DNA of 19,813 nucleotides from Glomus cerebriforme (GCA_003550305.1 QKYT01000771.1:25244-45056); one strand, 5' to 3'. Counted from the first letter of the stretch, positions 9,313-19,703 are shown. Translations and numbers: made by a program. The notes: a model not told the origin generated them from the sequence alone.

Positions 9313-9395
9313 AATTTCGGCCGAAATTGAACATTAAATTCTGGTCAAATCGAAATAAATCGAAATTTTTTTTTTGGCTAGACCGAAAATGAATC
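9313..9395. repeat. 16-bp palindrome and GGCC/CGAAAT-rich motif
   Basis: AATTTCGGCCGAAATT (9313-9328) is a perfect palindrome. It is followed by ATTAAATTCTGGTCAAATCG and TTGGCTAGACCGAAAA, an order that parallels TTCTGGCCAAATTTG...TTGGGCCAAAA at 6693-6755. This is probably a second copy of a small dispersed repeat. Confidence 0.5.
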
Positions 9396-10151
9396 CTCGG
9401 TGGGAAATCATACATTTTATATTTATACTGGTTAATCTAAACGTTACGGTTACACAATTTTTTTTAATTAAGTCAATAAGATAAATTTTGTCGATCGCAT
9501 GACCCTAATCGTAATAAAGCAATAAAATTTTTTAATTATTCGTGAATGGTCGGCTAATCAACGTATGACAATGAGGTAATTTTACATACTATTTAAAATT
9601 AATTACTGATTCTCTCTGACTTAAGGGGAAATCTTTTGCAGACCCTTGCATTATTACCAATTAGCATTTCAGTATTACGTCTTAATGCATTCGATTATTC
9701 CAGTCGTGTAGAAATTTCATGACATCCTTCATAACAAATTTAGATTAAATCCCAAACAAAACTGTAATACTGCATATAATTTATGATGGTTTATGAGATG
9801 AATTACGACATTCTAAATGGTAATTGAATTGTCGATACATATGCTTCAGTTAATGACAAAATTAAAGCGAAAATTATCAACCACAAAACGAGCGAGGCAC
9901 AATATGATGAATATGATGATGAGTGGTTATTATTACCACATTACCACGATAACAGTCATATTGTAGAACAATTATGTTAGTAAAATAATTTCAATTCGCA
10001 AGTTTTATATTTAATAAAAAAAAATCAAATTTTTTTTTTTTTTGAAGTTTAATGTTAAAAAAAAAATTAACATTATATGAATGCTATGAAATGTTAAAAA
10101 AAAAAAAAATCTAAATAATAATATATCTATGCCACTTAACTTTTTATAAAA
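9396..10151. other. Intergenic 3' flank of the P450 gene
   Basis: No coding region is evident. Compared with the TE-filled flanks it keeps more CpG. Just past the P450 stop it holds long A and T runs and an inverted repeat TAATGTTAA (10050-10058) / TTAACATTA (10067-10075) with an all-A loop. This lies where the 3' end of the P450 transcript is expected. Confidence 0.55.
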
Positions 10152-11905
10152 TCAATGAATATAACTTTTTTTAAAAAATTCATTAACTATTTGTCTAGGT
10201 TTAATTCGAACATTTAATTCAGGAAAACTTCTAATAAGTATAAATTTAGTTTTCAAAGGAGTATTTTTATCTACTAATTCAACATCCAATTTATGATAAA
10301 TTAAAGCTACCATACATTTAAGTTCAATATAAGACAATTTCCTACCAGGACAAACCCTACGACCTCCACCAAATACTACACGAGGCATTAACTTGTCACT
10401 TTTCTTATTTTTCTTAAGCCATCTATCAGGATTGAATTTTTCAGGTTCATCCCAATATTTTTCATTATTATTTATACCATGAATATTTATAATATATTGT
10501 GTTCCTTCAGGCCATACTTGACCAGCTACAATATCTTCTGCAGTACTATTTCGTGCAGTGTAAGGTGCTGGTGTATATATTCTAAAGATCTCTTTGAGGA
10601 TTGCTTCGGTATAAACAAGTTCTGATAAACAATCAAAATCTAAACGACGATCACCTAGTTTCTCAAAGAATACATCCAATTCTTTACGAAGTTTTTGTAA
10701 TACGTTGGGATAATTCGCCAAGAAGTAAACAACAAAAGTAAATAAATTGGCAGTCTAAAAAAAAAAGGTAAAGACGAATGATTTCCTTTAGTCAAATTAT
10801 AAACATTAAAAAAAAAATAACTTTTCGTAGATACCAAATTACTTACCGTATCAATTCCCGCAACAAATGTCTCCCATAAATTTCCACGAATTTCTTCATC
10901 GGTTAATGGTCTATTTGTATATTCCTCATCATAATATTTTACTTCACAAATATCTCGATCAGTATAAGCGGTTAACATTGAAGTCAACATATCAAATCTT
11001 AATGGTTGATTTAAAGGTGTATGTTCAATTTCCTTTCTTCTATGTTTAATAAGGTCATCTAATTTGCTAAACAACCAATTACGATTTTGAAAATGCTTTT
11101 TACTTTCATTACTTAAAAATGGAAAATAATTTCGAATAAAAGGAGGAACAATAATAAAGAAATAAATTCCAACAACAAAGGTTTTAATACTTCTAAAAAA
11201 TTTGGTAGCATCAGTTATATCATTGGTAGATTTTTTAGGTTTTTTGTTTCTAGAGGATAATAATTCATTGTAATGCGCTTCAATAGCGTGTACTCTTATT
11301 CCAGTCGTGAAATGAGTAATTGAATCAGTTGTAAATCTATGAGCCCATTCAACAATATTAGTTACAAAACTTCCATCATCTTCTGCTCCGTCTTTCCAAA
11401 AATCCATCATTTCTTCAACCAAATTTTGCGTCCAAATGACTGAATATTTAGAAAAACTGGGCGTAAGTAAAGCTCGAGAGATAAAATGTCGATTAAATTT
11501 CCAAACATTTACGTTATGATTTAACGCGATTCCTTTTCCTGCTACATTTAATTCATCTAATCCGGCAAAATATGGAATACGTCTCATATATTTTGAATCC
11601 AAAGAATAATCAAACATATTTTGCATATACTCATATTTACTCAACATGATCATTCTTTGTGGTCCAAAATATATTTCAAACATGTCGCCATATTTTTTTT
11701 GCATTCGGTCCGTGTACTCAACAAATTCATCGAAGCCACGATCTATAATGTTTCCAATAAGAGGTAATGGAAGTGGCCCAGGTAATGGGTTTTCACGCGT
11801 AAAATATTTATAATAAAAGTAACATGTATATACTATGATTAATGTCAAGAATATTAAAAACGAGTCGTACAACCCAATCGAAGATAATAGTTTGAGGAGG
11901 GCCAT
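10152..11905 (-). CDS. Cytochrome P450 monooxygenase (two exons, 553 aa)
   Basis: Exon 1 is 11905-10847 (353 codons) and exon 2 is 10754-10152 (200 codons plus TGA). The intron 10846-10755 splits two Thr codons in phase 0. The N terminus has a membrane anchor (about residues 13-33) and a proline hinge (NPLPGPLPLPLIGN, 39-52), so it should sit on the ER membrane with the catalytic domain in the cytosol. Motifs in order: WKFNR of helix C (135-139), AGIDTT of helix I for O2 activation (349-354, rebuilt across the splice junction), EIFR as ExxR (408-411), FNPDRW (460-465), and the heme loop FGGGRRVCPG with Cys488 as the iron ligand. The length is normal for a microsomal P450. The ATG has A at -3 and G at +4. 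Such enzymes take electrons from a P450 reductase to hydroxylate lipophilic substrates; the substrate here is unknown. No neighbouring pathway genes are seen. It appears intact. Confidence 0.97.
10755..10846 (-). other. P450 intron (92 nt)
   Basis: The donor is GTAAGT (10846-10841), the acceptor a long T-tract ending TTTTAG (AG at 10756-10755), and a branch-site-like GACTAAAG lies upstream of the tract. Splicing joins GIDT to TANLF and restores the helix I motif AGIDTTAN. It is a good local reference for splice signals in this genome. Confidence 0.95.
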
Positions 11906-12043
11906 ATTTTTTATTTGTTTGTTTTTTTATGGTTTTTTTAGTATTTCTATCTTATTTTTTTTTAATGTTTATGAATAAATAGTAAAAGGATTTTTTTATA
12001 TTTTATATTTTTTTTTTCCTTCAATGACAGTGCGTTTTCCTTT

Positions 12044-12052
12044 CTTTATATA
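12044..12052 (-). promoter_or_regulatory. Candidate TATA box of the P450 gene
   Basis: TATATAAAG on the minus strand lies about 140 bp upstream of the P450 ATG. In an AT-rich genome such matches occur by chance, so support is limited to position and orientation. Confidence 0.35.
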
Positions 12053-12059
12053 TGTGAAT

Positions 12060-14633
12060 AATTCGTAATATTTTCATCATATCATCGGGGATCAAAGGAT
12101 CCTCCTATCTTCGGTAGATAATATTAAAAAATTATAAAACGTTTTTACGATTATATTAACTCCGAATGCATGTAATAATGAATAAAGTAACAGTAACGCG
12201 AGGTAATTAATTTGTTCTGTACCCAACAATTGAAAATCTTTTTCTTTCTATCGATATTGTACTCGGTTCATTCAAAGAACCTTGGCTTATAAAATAAGTA
12301 AATGTCAATATGGAAAAATCAAAACCGTCAGGGATATCCAGCCTTTCGTTTTAAATTGAGTTTTTTTTTGGTAAACTTGCAACCATTTTAACATTAAGAA
12401 AATGTGCTAAAAATAAATTAACGTTAAAAAAAAATATCATTTTTGCTATTGTAAGGATTAAAAAAAGTTGGAATTTTGGGAATTTTTTTCTATTATTAAA
12501 TGGAAATATTTGGTGATATGCAAAATAATTACTAATACGTTAGTTCTCGGAACTATGTTCATATTTGGAATGAAATAAATGATTATGGGTGATCCACAGA
12601 GATTCTTTAACAAGGAATCCTGGTGTCCGGTCATTATCAGATTTGACAAAAGATGAAAATTAATTAAGATTAAAATCATCTCGTCTATTTACGGAATTAT
12701 AGTCGAAAAATAGATTTATTATATTAAACAATATATATATTTATTTACACAAACAAGAGTGCGTTTAATAATTATTGTTTTGTATAATAGGTTCCCCAAT
12801 TATTTTTTAAGTTTGTGTGACTGAATAATCTCGGTTAGAGGGACGGAAAATCAATATAGCCCCACTATTGAAAATTCCTTCCTTTTCTTCTTTTTTAACT
12901 TGTGGTGCAACAATTCAAGCTGTATATTAATTACTAATGATATTATTGTTGTTTATACTTTGTGAATTATGACCAAATAAATATACACGCTATAATAATT
13001 ATTACAGTGCTTTGATAGTTTGATTTGAGTTATTCCTATGCTAACCTAACTAGCAATAAAAATTCCGATGCGTCCCTTAATAATTAATTTAATCAATTTT
13101 TTTGTCAAATAATTTTATGGATTTCCCTCGGGTTAAGTAAACACTAATCTTCCTGAATTAACCGTTTATTTAAAGTTAATGATGATGATACGAATCAGGA
13201 GTTATTCCAATGTGTTTCCTTTTTTTCTAGTAAAATAAGATTTTATCTTAAAAAAATATATATATGTATGTATGAGGGCGTATCGCAATATTTACAACAC
13301 AATATTATCGTAAATTCGAAAAAAAATAAGTTTTTTTATTGTTTAATAACTATTATTAGTCAAATTTCTTATCTCGATGTCAATATAATGAAACAGGTTG
13401 ATGTCTGATTGGTAACGAGAAAATAATCTTAAAAAATTATTAATAGATTTTATATTATTAAAATTTATAGTTTTTTTTGGAAAACGGTTATGGAGATAAT
13501 ACGAGTAAATAAATAATAAAAAGACTTATACATACTTAAAACAATACTACCATAGATAAATTACTGAATGGACTTCTATTCACTCATTGGCCATTAGATT
13601 TGTAGCATGATGGAAATCGTAGGACGTAGATCATCTACAAAAATCGTAAAACATTTCAAGTAATAAATTAATAAATAATAAATAAAACTGCCTGCTGTCA
13701 GTCGTAAAGAAAACTTTATTCCGTACAAATAAAGATTTATCACATGATATTGAAAAGATTTCAAATCTAACTAGAATATCAAATTTAGTAAATAAAAATA
13801 ATAAATTGCATTTTACACATTTTGTAATTTTGACAACACTCGAGAGAAGTTGTTAAAAATAATTTTTGATTCCCTTATATGTCTAACACGGTTAGTATGA
13901 TGTCAAATGTTTGAAGATATCGGGAACATTCGGGAATCGGCGCTGTGCTTGTGTAATATAATTCGATAATTTTCCGCAGTACATAAAGATGAAATTCATC
14001 GACAAGCTATAAATACGAATATGTTTTAGCGAAACTGGCTAAATACTTAAATCCGACCAATCAGAATATAAAATTGTACAACCGCAATTAATATAAATAT
14101 TATGCAGGTCATATCAGGTGGTTTATGTAAATAAATTTCTGTCGGACATTATCCCGAAGGTCATTTTCCCCAAATATGATGATAACTTCCAAGATTTCGG
14201 GAAAACGTTCATTCGGAAAATAGTATTAGAAAAACGTACCGTAAATTTCCTATATGTACATAAAGTGGGAAGTCAAATAATACATTAAAATAATAATATG
14301 CTTTTTATATTTTTTTTTCCAAGAATTAACCTTTCTATGCTTATTTAGTCCTTTCACTATGTGAAGCATCGCGGATATCAATAATAAGTGTTCGAATGCA
14401 GAAGAAACAGTGGGCATGTAGCAATTGTAGCATAGTTTTTAATATCGGGACAGAGGGCAAGTAGTTATAAATAATAGCAATCAATAATAACAGTTCCTTC
14501 GACCAAATTAGAATTCGACTGCGGATATCAATGATTCTAATGAAGCAGCATATAATAATAGTCTTTTAGTCAAAAAAAAAAATAAGATACAGGTGACTAG
14601 AAGAAATTAGTAAGCATCTGCAATTTAGTAATA
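12060..14633. other. Long intergenic region upstream of the P450
   Basis: I see no supportable gene. Composition is less extreme than in the flanking repeats, with CpG present (for example around 13930-14020 and 14140-14240). Open stretches of about 40-67 codons occur near 13860-14000 (minus) and 14100-14285 (plus) without a start or recognisable domain. A short repeated motif, GCGGATATCAAT (in part), occurs at about 14370 and 14521. This is probably ordinary intergenic DNA, though a multi-exon gene with small exons cannot be excluded. Confidence 0.45.
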
Positions 14634-14712
14634 CAGTCGCACCTCCATAAGTGCACGCACCTGGGACCCGGTCACGCACGTGCATTTAGGGAGGGTGTGC
14701 ACTTAAAGAACA
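14634..14712 (+). repeat. Tigger/pogo-type terminal repeat with internal hairpin
   Basis: The element end starts CAGTCGCACCTCCATAAGTG right after TA (14632-14633), the expected Tc1/mariner/pogo target. TAAGTGCAC (14648-14656) pairs with GTGCACTTA (14697-14705), within a longer imperfect match CCTCCATAAGTGCAC / GTGCACTTAAAG, so the end can fold on itself. It is GC-rich compared with its surroundings. The transposase relic beside it ends toward this terminus, so this is the 3' end of the element. The other end was not found. Confidence 0.7.
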
Positions 14713-15155
14713 GCCAATAGAAAAACGACATTGTTACACGATTAGCAATCCAAAAGAATTATTTGTTTAAAACTCAATTTTATTTAGAACACTTTTTAAT
14801 GAAAGTATGTGTTAATGTCAGTCTGCCACAATAAACAATCTTTTCCACTAACTTTACATATTCCTCCACATTATCCTGTTAAATAAAAATGTATAAACTG
14901 TTTCTAAACTTGCAATTGCAGTGTTAGTACTAATAATGGGAATTTTATCACTATCATCCATTTCATCCAAATCCATATTCTCCTTATTGGTATCAGTATT
15001 CTTAAAAAGATATACAAGTTCTTCAATAATTTTATCATCTTTGGGAACTTTATAAACAATATTCTCTCTGAGTATGTTAAGAAACTGTTCTGCCTGCATA
15101 GGGCTTGAAGTACATCCCTGAGATTATTAAGCATCAAGTTTTCATTTTAGCAGGT

Positions 15156-15163
15156 ATCCTCTG
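15156..15163. repeat. Left target-site duplication of element 15164-15915
   Basis: ATCCTCTG here matches ATTCTCTG at 15916-15923 in 7 of 8 positions, differing by a C/T transition. Removing the element and one copy gives a continuous NISEDT frame in the Tigger relic. Confidence 0.88.
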
Positions 15164-15915
15164 TAGTGTTATGATCTGGATGAATCTGTGATCCATAGTG
15201 TTATAATCCAGATGAATCCGCAATCCATTAGTTCAATCCGTAATTAATTTTTGATCCAGATAATTGGCGGATCCATCCGGATTCATCCACACAATCCAGA
15301 AGTTTTAGCCACACTATTATATGATATTACTAATGAAAAATATGTTCTTTTTGCTTTATAACTTTGTTTCATAATTATATATTCACAGACTAACAGCACG
15401 TCTCTTGGAGGTAATTTCAAAGGAGAAGGGGATTTTTTTTTAACTTTTTAATTTAAGAACATTACTAACATTCTTCTTTTTCTCTTTTTTGTAGAAACGG
15501 ACTTTTCAGCACTGACTTGAAGGTAATTTCAAGGGGTGAAAGGGTTTTTGTTAACTTTTAAATATAAGAACATTTATTAACGTTCTTCTCTTTCTCTTTA
15601 TTGTAGAAATGGATCTTTCGGCACCAATGGCACGTCTCTTAGAGGTAATTTTAAAGGGTGAAGGGAAATTTTTTTAACTTTAAATATAAGAATGTTTATT
15701 AACATTCTTCAATAAAAAGATCAATTTTTGTAATAGTCATCCAGATTATTTATCCGGATTCATCCATTTTTTCTATTCAGATTCATCCGGATCATCCACT
15801 TTTTTTTATCCGGATTCATCCATTATCTGGCTAAATTCTAATAGATAATCTGTTTACTTTTGGACTGGATTATTCACTGGATTAACGGATTAACCAGATC
15901 CAGATCATAACACTA
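15164..15915. mobile_element. hAT-like non-autonomous DNA transposon (752 bp)
   Basis: Both ends carry TAGTGTTATGATCTGGAT, 18 bp perfectly inverted, flanked by an 8-bp target duplication. Subterminal regions are crowded with GGATTCATCC/GATGAATC motifs in both orientations (15175-15300 and 15735-15900), as expected for hAT transposase binding. The interior has no transposase, only two to three intron-like units on the plus strand (15411 to about 15720). It inserted into an existing Tigger transposase gene, so it is younger than that copy. Confidence 0.9.
15411..15720 (+). repeat. Intron-like tandem units (two complete, one partial)
   Basis: Units read GTAATTT donor, a purine-rich stretch, a palindrome of the form AAGAACGTTTATTAACGTTC with ACTAAC or TTAAC in its loop, a TCTTTTTCTC-rich tract and TTGTAG. 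Intron-like parts are 15411-15494 and 15523-15606 (84 nt each); a third donor at 15645 has lost its acceptor. Exon-like blocks are 15495-15522 (28 nt) and 15607-15644 (38 nt). GCACGTCTCTTGGAG before the first donor recurs as GCACGTCTCTTAGAG before the third. Confidence 0.8.
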
Positions 15916-15923
15916 ATTCTCTG
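15916..15923. repeat. Right target-site duplication of element 15164-15915
   Basis: ATTCTCTG, the partner of ATCCTCTG at 15156-15163. Confidence 0.88.
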
Positions 15924-16098
15924 AAATATTTCTCAAATTTGCATTTACATTAGGAAGAATTTTTGTATGCTACCAGCTGTTATGGATTATTTCAGCATTA
16001 ATTTCATTTCAGACTTGGATGATAAAATGAATTGCCTGCAAGATATCCATACATAAATCTTTTGTATGGTTACCTGCTCTACATTTTGCAACATCCAA

Positions 16099-16750
16099 CT
16101 ATTAAAAATAAAGCTTACTGCTATTTAAAAAAGCTTCTAAGTTGTATTTTTATTTTCAAAAAAAATAGTTAAAAAATTACGAAAAAGAGTTATCCTAATA
16201 ATTATATGTATCAATAAAAATATAATATCTTAAGGATACAGTATATCACGTGATAATCTCATATTGATCAACGTGTAAAATTTTTGTACACAGTGACAAT
16301 AATTTAATGTATTATTATAACTTTTGTAAAACCTTACATAAATCAATAAAATTTATATGATTAGAAAGCTACAATTCTAAGCTTTATTTCAGAACTTTAA
16401 AAAAACCTAATTATTAAAAAAATTTTTGAAAAACCTTCGTATGAAGTTGCGACTAAGAATATATGAGTTTGCGAATAGGCAATCTCGAATTTTATTGATT
16501 ATTAATATTTGCCAGGTAAACAATCTATATATTAAATGTAAACAAATGATCGGCAAAAAATTTAACCACCTGATACATATAAAAAATGATTGACACATAC
16601 TGTACCCTTAATTATAATAATAATTTTTTTTTTTGAAGATGCGCTGTATCATATTCTTTATTGGATTTATCAATGGACTATACCCGGTAAATAATACATA
16701 AAGAAATATAGAACAGAAATAAAACCTCTAACTAAATGGAAAATTCTAAC
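16099..16750. other. AT-rich spacer upstream of the truncated Tigger relic
   Basis: Homology to the transposase stops at about 16098, where two stops precede it in frame. No transposase catalytic core, TIR or other gene is recognised in this stretch. A 63-codon minus-strand open frame at 16407-16598 shows no family features. Confidence 0.5.
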
Positions 16751-17411
16751 ATGTCACACTTATGTAGCATGAGTCCACAGAGTGAGAACTGAAAGCAAGA
16801 CCTCCTTAGATATTAGTATGCTCTGTATCTCTCTCACACCCCAGTGCTAGTACCAAATAAGAAAAAATCTCTTCACAAGACATTTGGGTCATCTAACTAG
16901 TACGATTTGTTATAAGATTTACCAGATCTTTTAAGAGAAATTATAGAAGCTGGCTACTAGTACCAACCTCTAGAAAGAAAGGTAAAATTATCTAATACTA
17001 TAACTAAGATACAAAAAAGAAATAAAACCTACTTTTACCTCTACAACTTCCTTACCAAGACCAGTCCCAAGTTGCCCCAACAGATATTCCAGATGAATTG
17101 AGTTGACTACTTATACTGTTTCGTCCGAAGGCCATCACCCAGTACCTTTCCCATCTCTTGAGGATGAACACCCCTGGCCATCTCTTCTACAACCACCCCA
17201 GTAGAATAAATCCTGAAATAAGCTAATTCCTCATGGCCTGAATGTTCCTAATTCCAGTGAATCGAGATGACTACTTACCCAAAAGTTCTTGGACATGTGC
17301 TTTGCAGAGGTGAGCGGAAACATTCAACCCTGTCGAAGAATCCAGATCCTTGATATACCTATTGCAGAAAATATACCATCTCACTTCCAGTATCCCTCCC
17401 CTGATCAGCCC
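16750..17411. repeat. Dispersed repeat, copy A (less decayed)
   Basis: It starts near CACACTTATGTAGCATGAG (16755) and ends near GATATACCTATTGCAG (17352) and the following CCAGTATCCC. It aligns in the same order and orientation with 18675-19300. It contains an internal pair of similar segments (ATTCCAGATGAATTGAGTTG at about 17086 and ATTCCAGTGAATCGAGATG at about 17251, each followed by ACTACTTA). GC content is clearly higher than the surroundings. No protein domain is recognised; a 79-codon open frame from 17289 runs out into simple AT sequence and is not convincing. The class of element is unknown. Confidence 0.72.
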
Positions 17412-18674
17412 AATTATAATAATAATTATAAAATGAATCAGTTTAATTGTAACAACTTGTTATATATAGTTATATGTAATAATCTAATAAAATGCATTTT
17501 ATTGGTCAATAATATTACACAAACCTAAAAAAAGAAAAATTTACTTTCTAGAAAAATTAGAAAATTCAAATTATGCAAGTTTATGCAAATTTTCAAAAAA
17601 GAAAATTTTTTTGCTAATCATCTAATGAAAAAATGGTTTTAATCAAATAAACTATAAACTATATAAATAATCATTTTTGTTATTTTAAGTAAACTTGCTT
17701 AGTATTAATGTAAAGATTTACTGCACCTAATTACTATGTCATACTGTATGTCTGTACCATTCTATGATCATAATTTCTATGATTATAGTGATCTTAGTGA
17801 TAATAGTGATATTAATGATAGTTAAGATAGTTAGGATAGTTAATATAGTTATTTTCTTTAATATCTTTATTATATTATATTTAATATATTAGTTATATTT
17901 ATTATAGTTATTATCTTTTTATTATATTTTATTTTTGTATAAATATTCTGATAATTTTCTTACGTTATCTTCAGTTCTTGTAACTTTAATTGAATAATAA
18001 AATATCTTTTACCTCAAAAATACTATATCTTTTACCAATTAAAAAATAAACTAATACTCAATAAACTAAAATTATTGTTATCTTTAACGTTATAAACTTA
18101 ATTATTTTATTTTGACATAAAGAATAAAAGATAAGATAAAGGAATCAAGAGAATGATTAGACATAACAGCAGCAAAAAATATATTTATTATATTATTTTA
18201 AAAATATATTATATATTGTATAAAAAAAAGTTTTTTGCTATTTATTTTTTATAGTTGTTACAAATATTTATTTATAACAGGTTGTTATATATACTGTATA
18301 TTTATTCTTATAAAATAATATATATTTTATTTTAGATTATCATATAGTATTACCTAGCTATAGTATTTTAGGTTTAAATTAATTACTTAAAGTAAAGCAT
18401 ATGTATTATCTTTCTTTTCTTTTATTTATATCATTAAAATTTTCTTTTTTAAATTATACTATTTTTGCTTATTTTCTCTTACAAGTTTTTTATTTGTAAC
18501 ATATTTTTTTTGTCATACTGTATATGTAATATATGCTTAGTATTTTGTAATATTTTTTTTTATCAAAGACAAAATAAATATTTATAATTTATTAGAAGTT
18601 TTGAGTAGCAAAATCACATATTACAATTCATAAAATACACTCTTCATTATCAATTTTAGTACAGAAAAATATTA
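17412..18674. other. Very AT-rich spacer between the two repeat copies
   Basis: No gene is seen. A degenerate GATAGTTA/GTGATAATA-type simple repeat runs from about 17785 to 17910. CpG is almost absent. Confidence 0.55.
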
Positions 18675-19300
18675 CCTATCACACTTATGTAATATAAGTT
18701 TTTAGGGTAAAATTTGAAGCAAACCCTTTTTAGATACAAATTATACTCTGATTCTCTCCCATATCCCAATACTAGTATTAAAAATAATTCTTTCAACCAG
18801 TTTATCTAAATCTTCTCACAAATACAATTGTCTTTCAATTAGCATAAAATATTGATGAATTTATAGAAGCTGGCTATTAATACTAAACTTCAGAAAAAGG
18901 AACTATCTAAAATATCTAGAACTAAAATATATAAGAAAGAAAAAAATTATACTAAAATATCTTTATTCCTTTATTCTATCTAGCCAGTTTCTAATAGTTC
19001 TAACTAAATCAAGATGATTGCTTACACTGTATCATCTACCACTTCTTATCTAAAAACCTTTGTCATTAACATATCCAATAGTAATTTTTCTATAAAGATC
19101 AATTTTTAATAATATCATCAAATGTTCTTCTATAGAATTAAGTTAACTACTTATATATAAAGATAGTATATTATTGGTTAGTCCAACTTGTCCTTTTCTA
19201 AAAATCTTGAAGTTTAATATACCTATTATAAAAAGAAAATGACCTACTACCAGACTACTTCCTTCAAATACTAATGGTAATATATCCTGACTCAGAACTT
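18675..19300. repeat. Dispersed repeat, copy B (heavily decayed)
   Basis: Matches to copy A include CACACTTATGTA (18680), TATAGAAGCTGGCTA (about 18861), the paired ATCAAGATGATTGCTTAC and AATTAAGTTAACTACTTAT segments, and TAATATACCTATT (about 19216). Most differences from copy A are C-to-T or G-to-A, and I see no CpG remaining. The distance between matching points is 1925 bp at the start and 1864 bp at the end, so there are net deletions of about 60 bp in this copy. Confidence 0.72.
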
Positions 19301-19699
19301 ATATTTTCTTAATATACTTTTTTTGGATTTTCTAATAAATAATATATTACATTACATCACTATTTGTGAAATAAAAACCAAAATGAATATAATAACAAAA
19401 GAATCAATTACTAACAGTTGATCAGCTGTTAATCAAATTTCTGATACTTTCTTACTTCCTGCTCATCAGATATCCAAAAAATAAATTACTAATAATAAAA
19501 ACTCAAGGTACTAATATTATTAATAGTTAAGAATGTCATTATTTCCTAGGACTAGATTTCATTTTTTCTCACAAGTTCTCAAAATTTGATGATCTTTTTA
19601 TTTTTTTACTAATAAAAAATGAAATTTAAATTTAATAAAAGAGATTATTCACTAATCTTTATATTAGAAAAGATTCTTTCTGCTGCACTAAGCTTATGC
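19301..19699. other. AT-rich sequence with no gene seen
   Basis: Nothing recognisable except short inverted motifs such as AACAGTTGATCAGCTGTTAA near 19413. Confidence 0.5.
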
Positions 19700-19703
19700 T
19701 ATG

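Larger units (their letters stand above)
14780..16098 (-). pseudogene. Tigger/pogo (DDE_1, CENP-B-like) transposase relic, C-terminal part
   Basis: On the minus strand from 16098: LDVAKCRAGNHTKDLCMDIL, then QAIHFIIQV, stop, NEINAEIIHNSW, stop, HTKILPNVNANLRNISE. This matches the end of the DDE_1 domain of pogo-type transposases (family pattern W-N-x-x, then T-I-x-N-C-W-R-x-[AT]-G-I-L). After the element at 15164-15915 the frame resumes with DTC, a stop and NENLMLNNLRD. It then shifts near 15105 to MQAEQFLNILRENIVYKVPK and again near 14880 to QDNVEEYVKLVEKIV. The acidic segment TDTNKENMDLDEMDDSD is typical of the tail. The DNA-binding domain and catalytic Asp residues are missing, so the copy is 5' truncated as well as frameshifted. 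It is not functional. Confidence 0.8.

Noticed and set aside
10867..11049. 60-codon plus-strand open frame
   Set aside because: It is antisense to exon 1 of the P450 gene, whose coding evidence is overwhelming.
12458..12679. 73-codon minus-strand open frame
   Set aside because: Ile/Asn/Leu-rich composition as expected from AT-rich DNA; no motif and no neighbouring exon found.
13860..14285. Possible small exons (about 43 codons minus near 13870-14000; about 67 codons plus near 14100-14285)
   Set aside because: Open stretches of this length are expected several times by chance in 20 kb of such DNA; no start, domain or linked exon could be supported.
16407..16598. 63-codon minus-strand open frame upstream of the Tigger relic
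   Set aside because: Checked as a possible N-terminal transposase exon; no helix-turn-helix or DDE features.
17289..17528. 79-codon plus-strand open frame
   Set aside because: It begins inside repeat copy A and ends in simple AT sequence; the matching part of copy B is not preserved as a frame.
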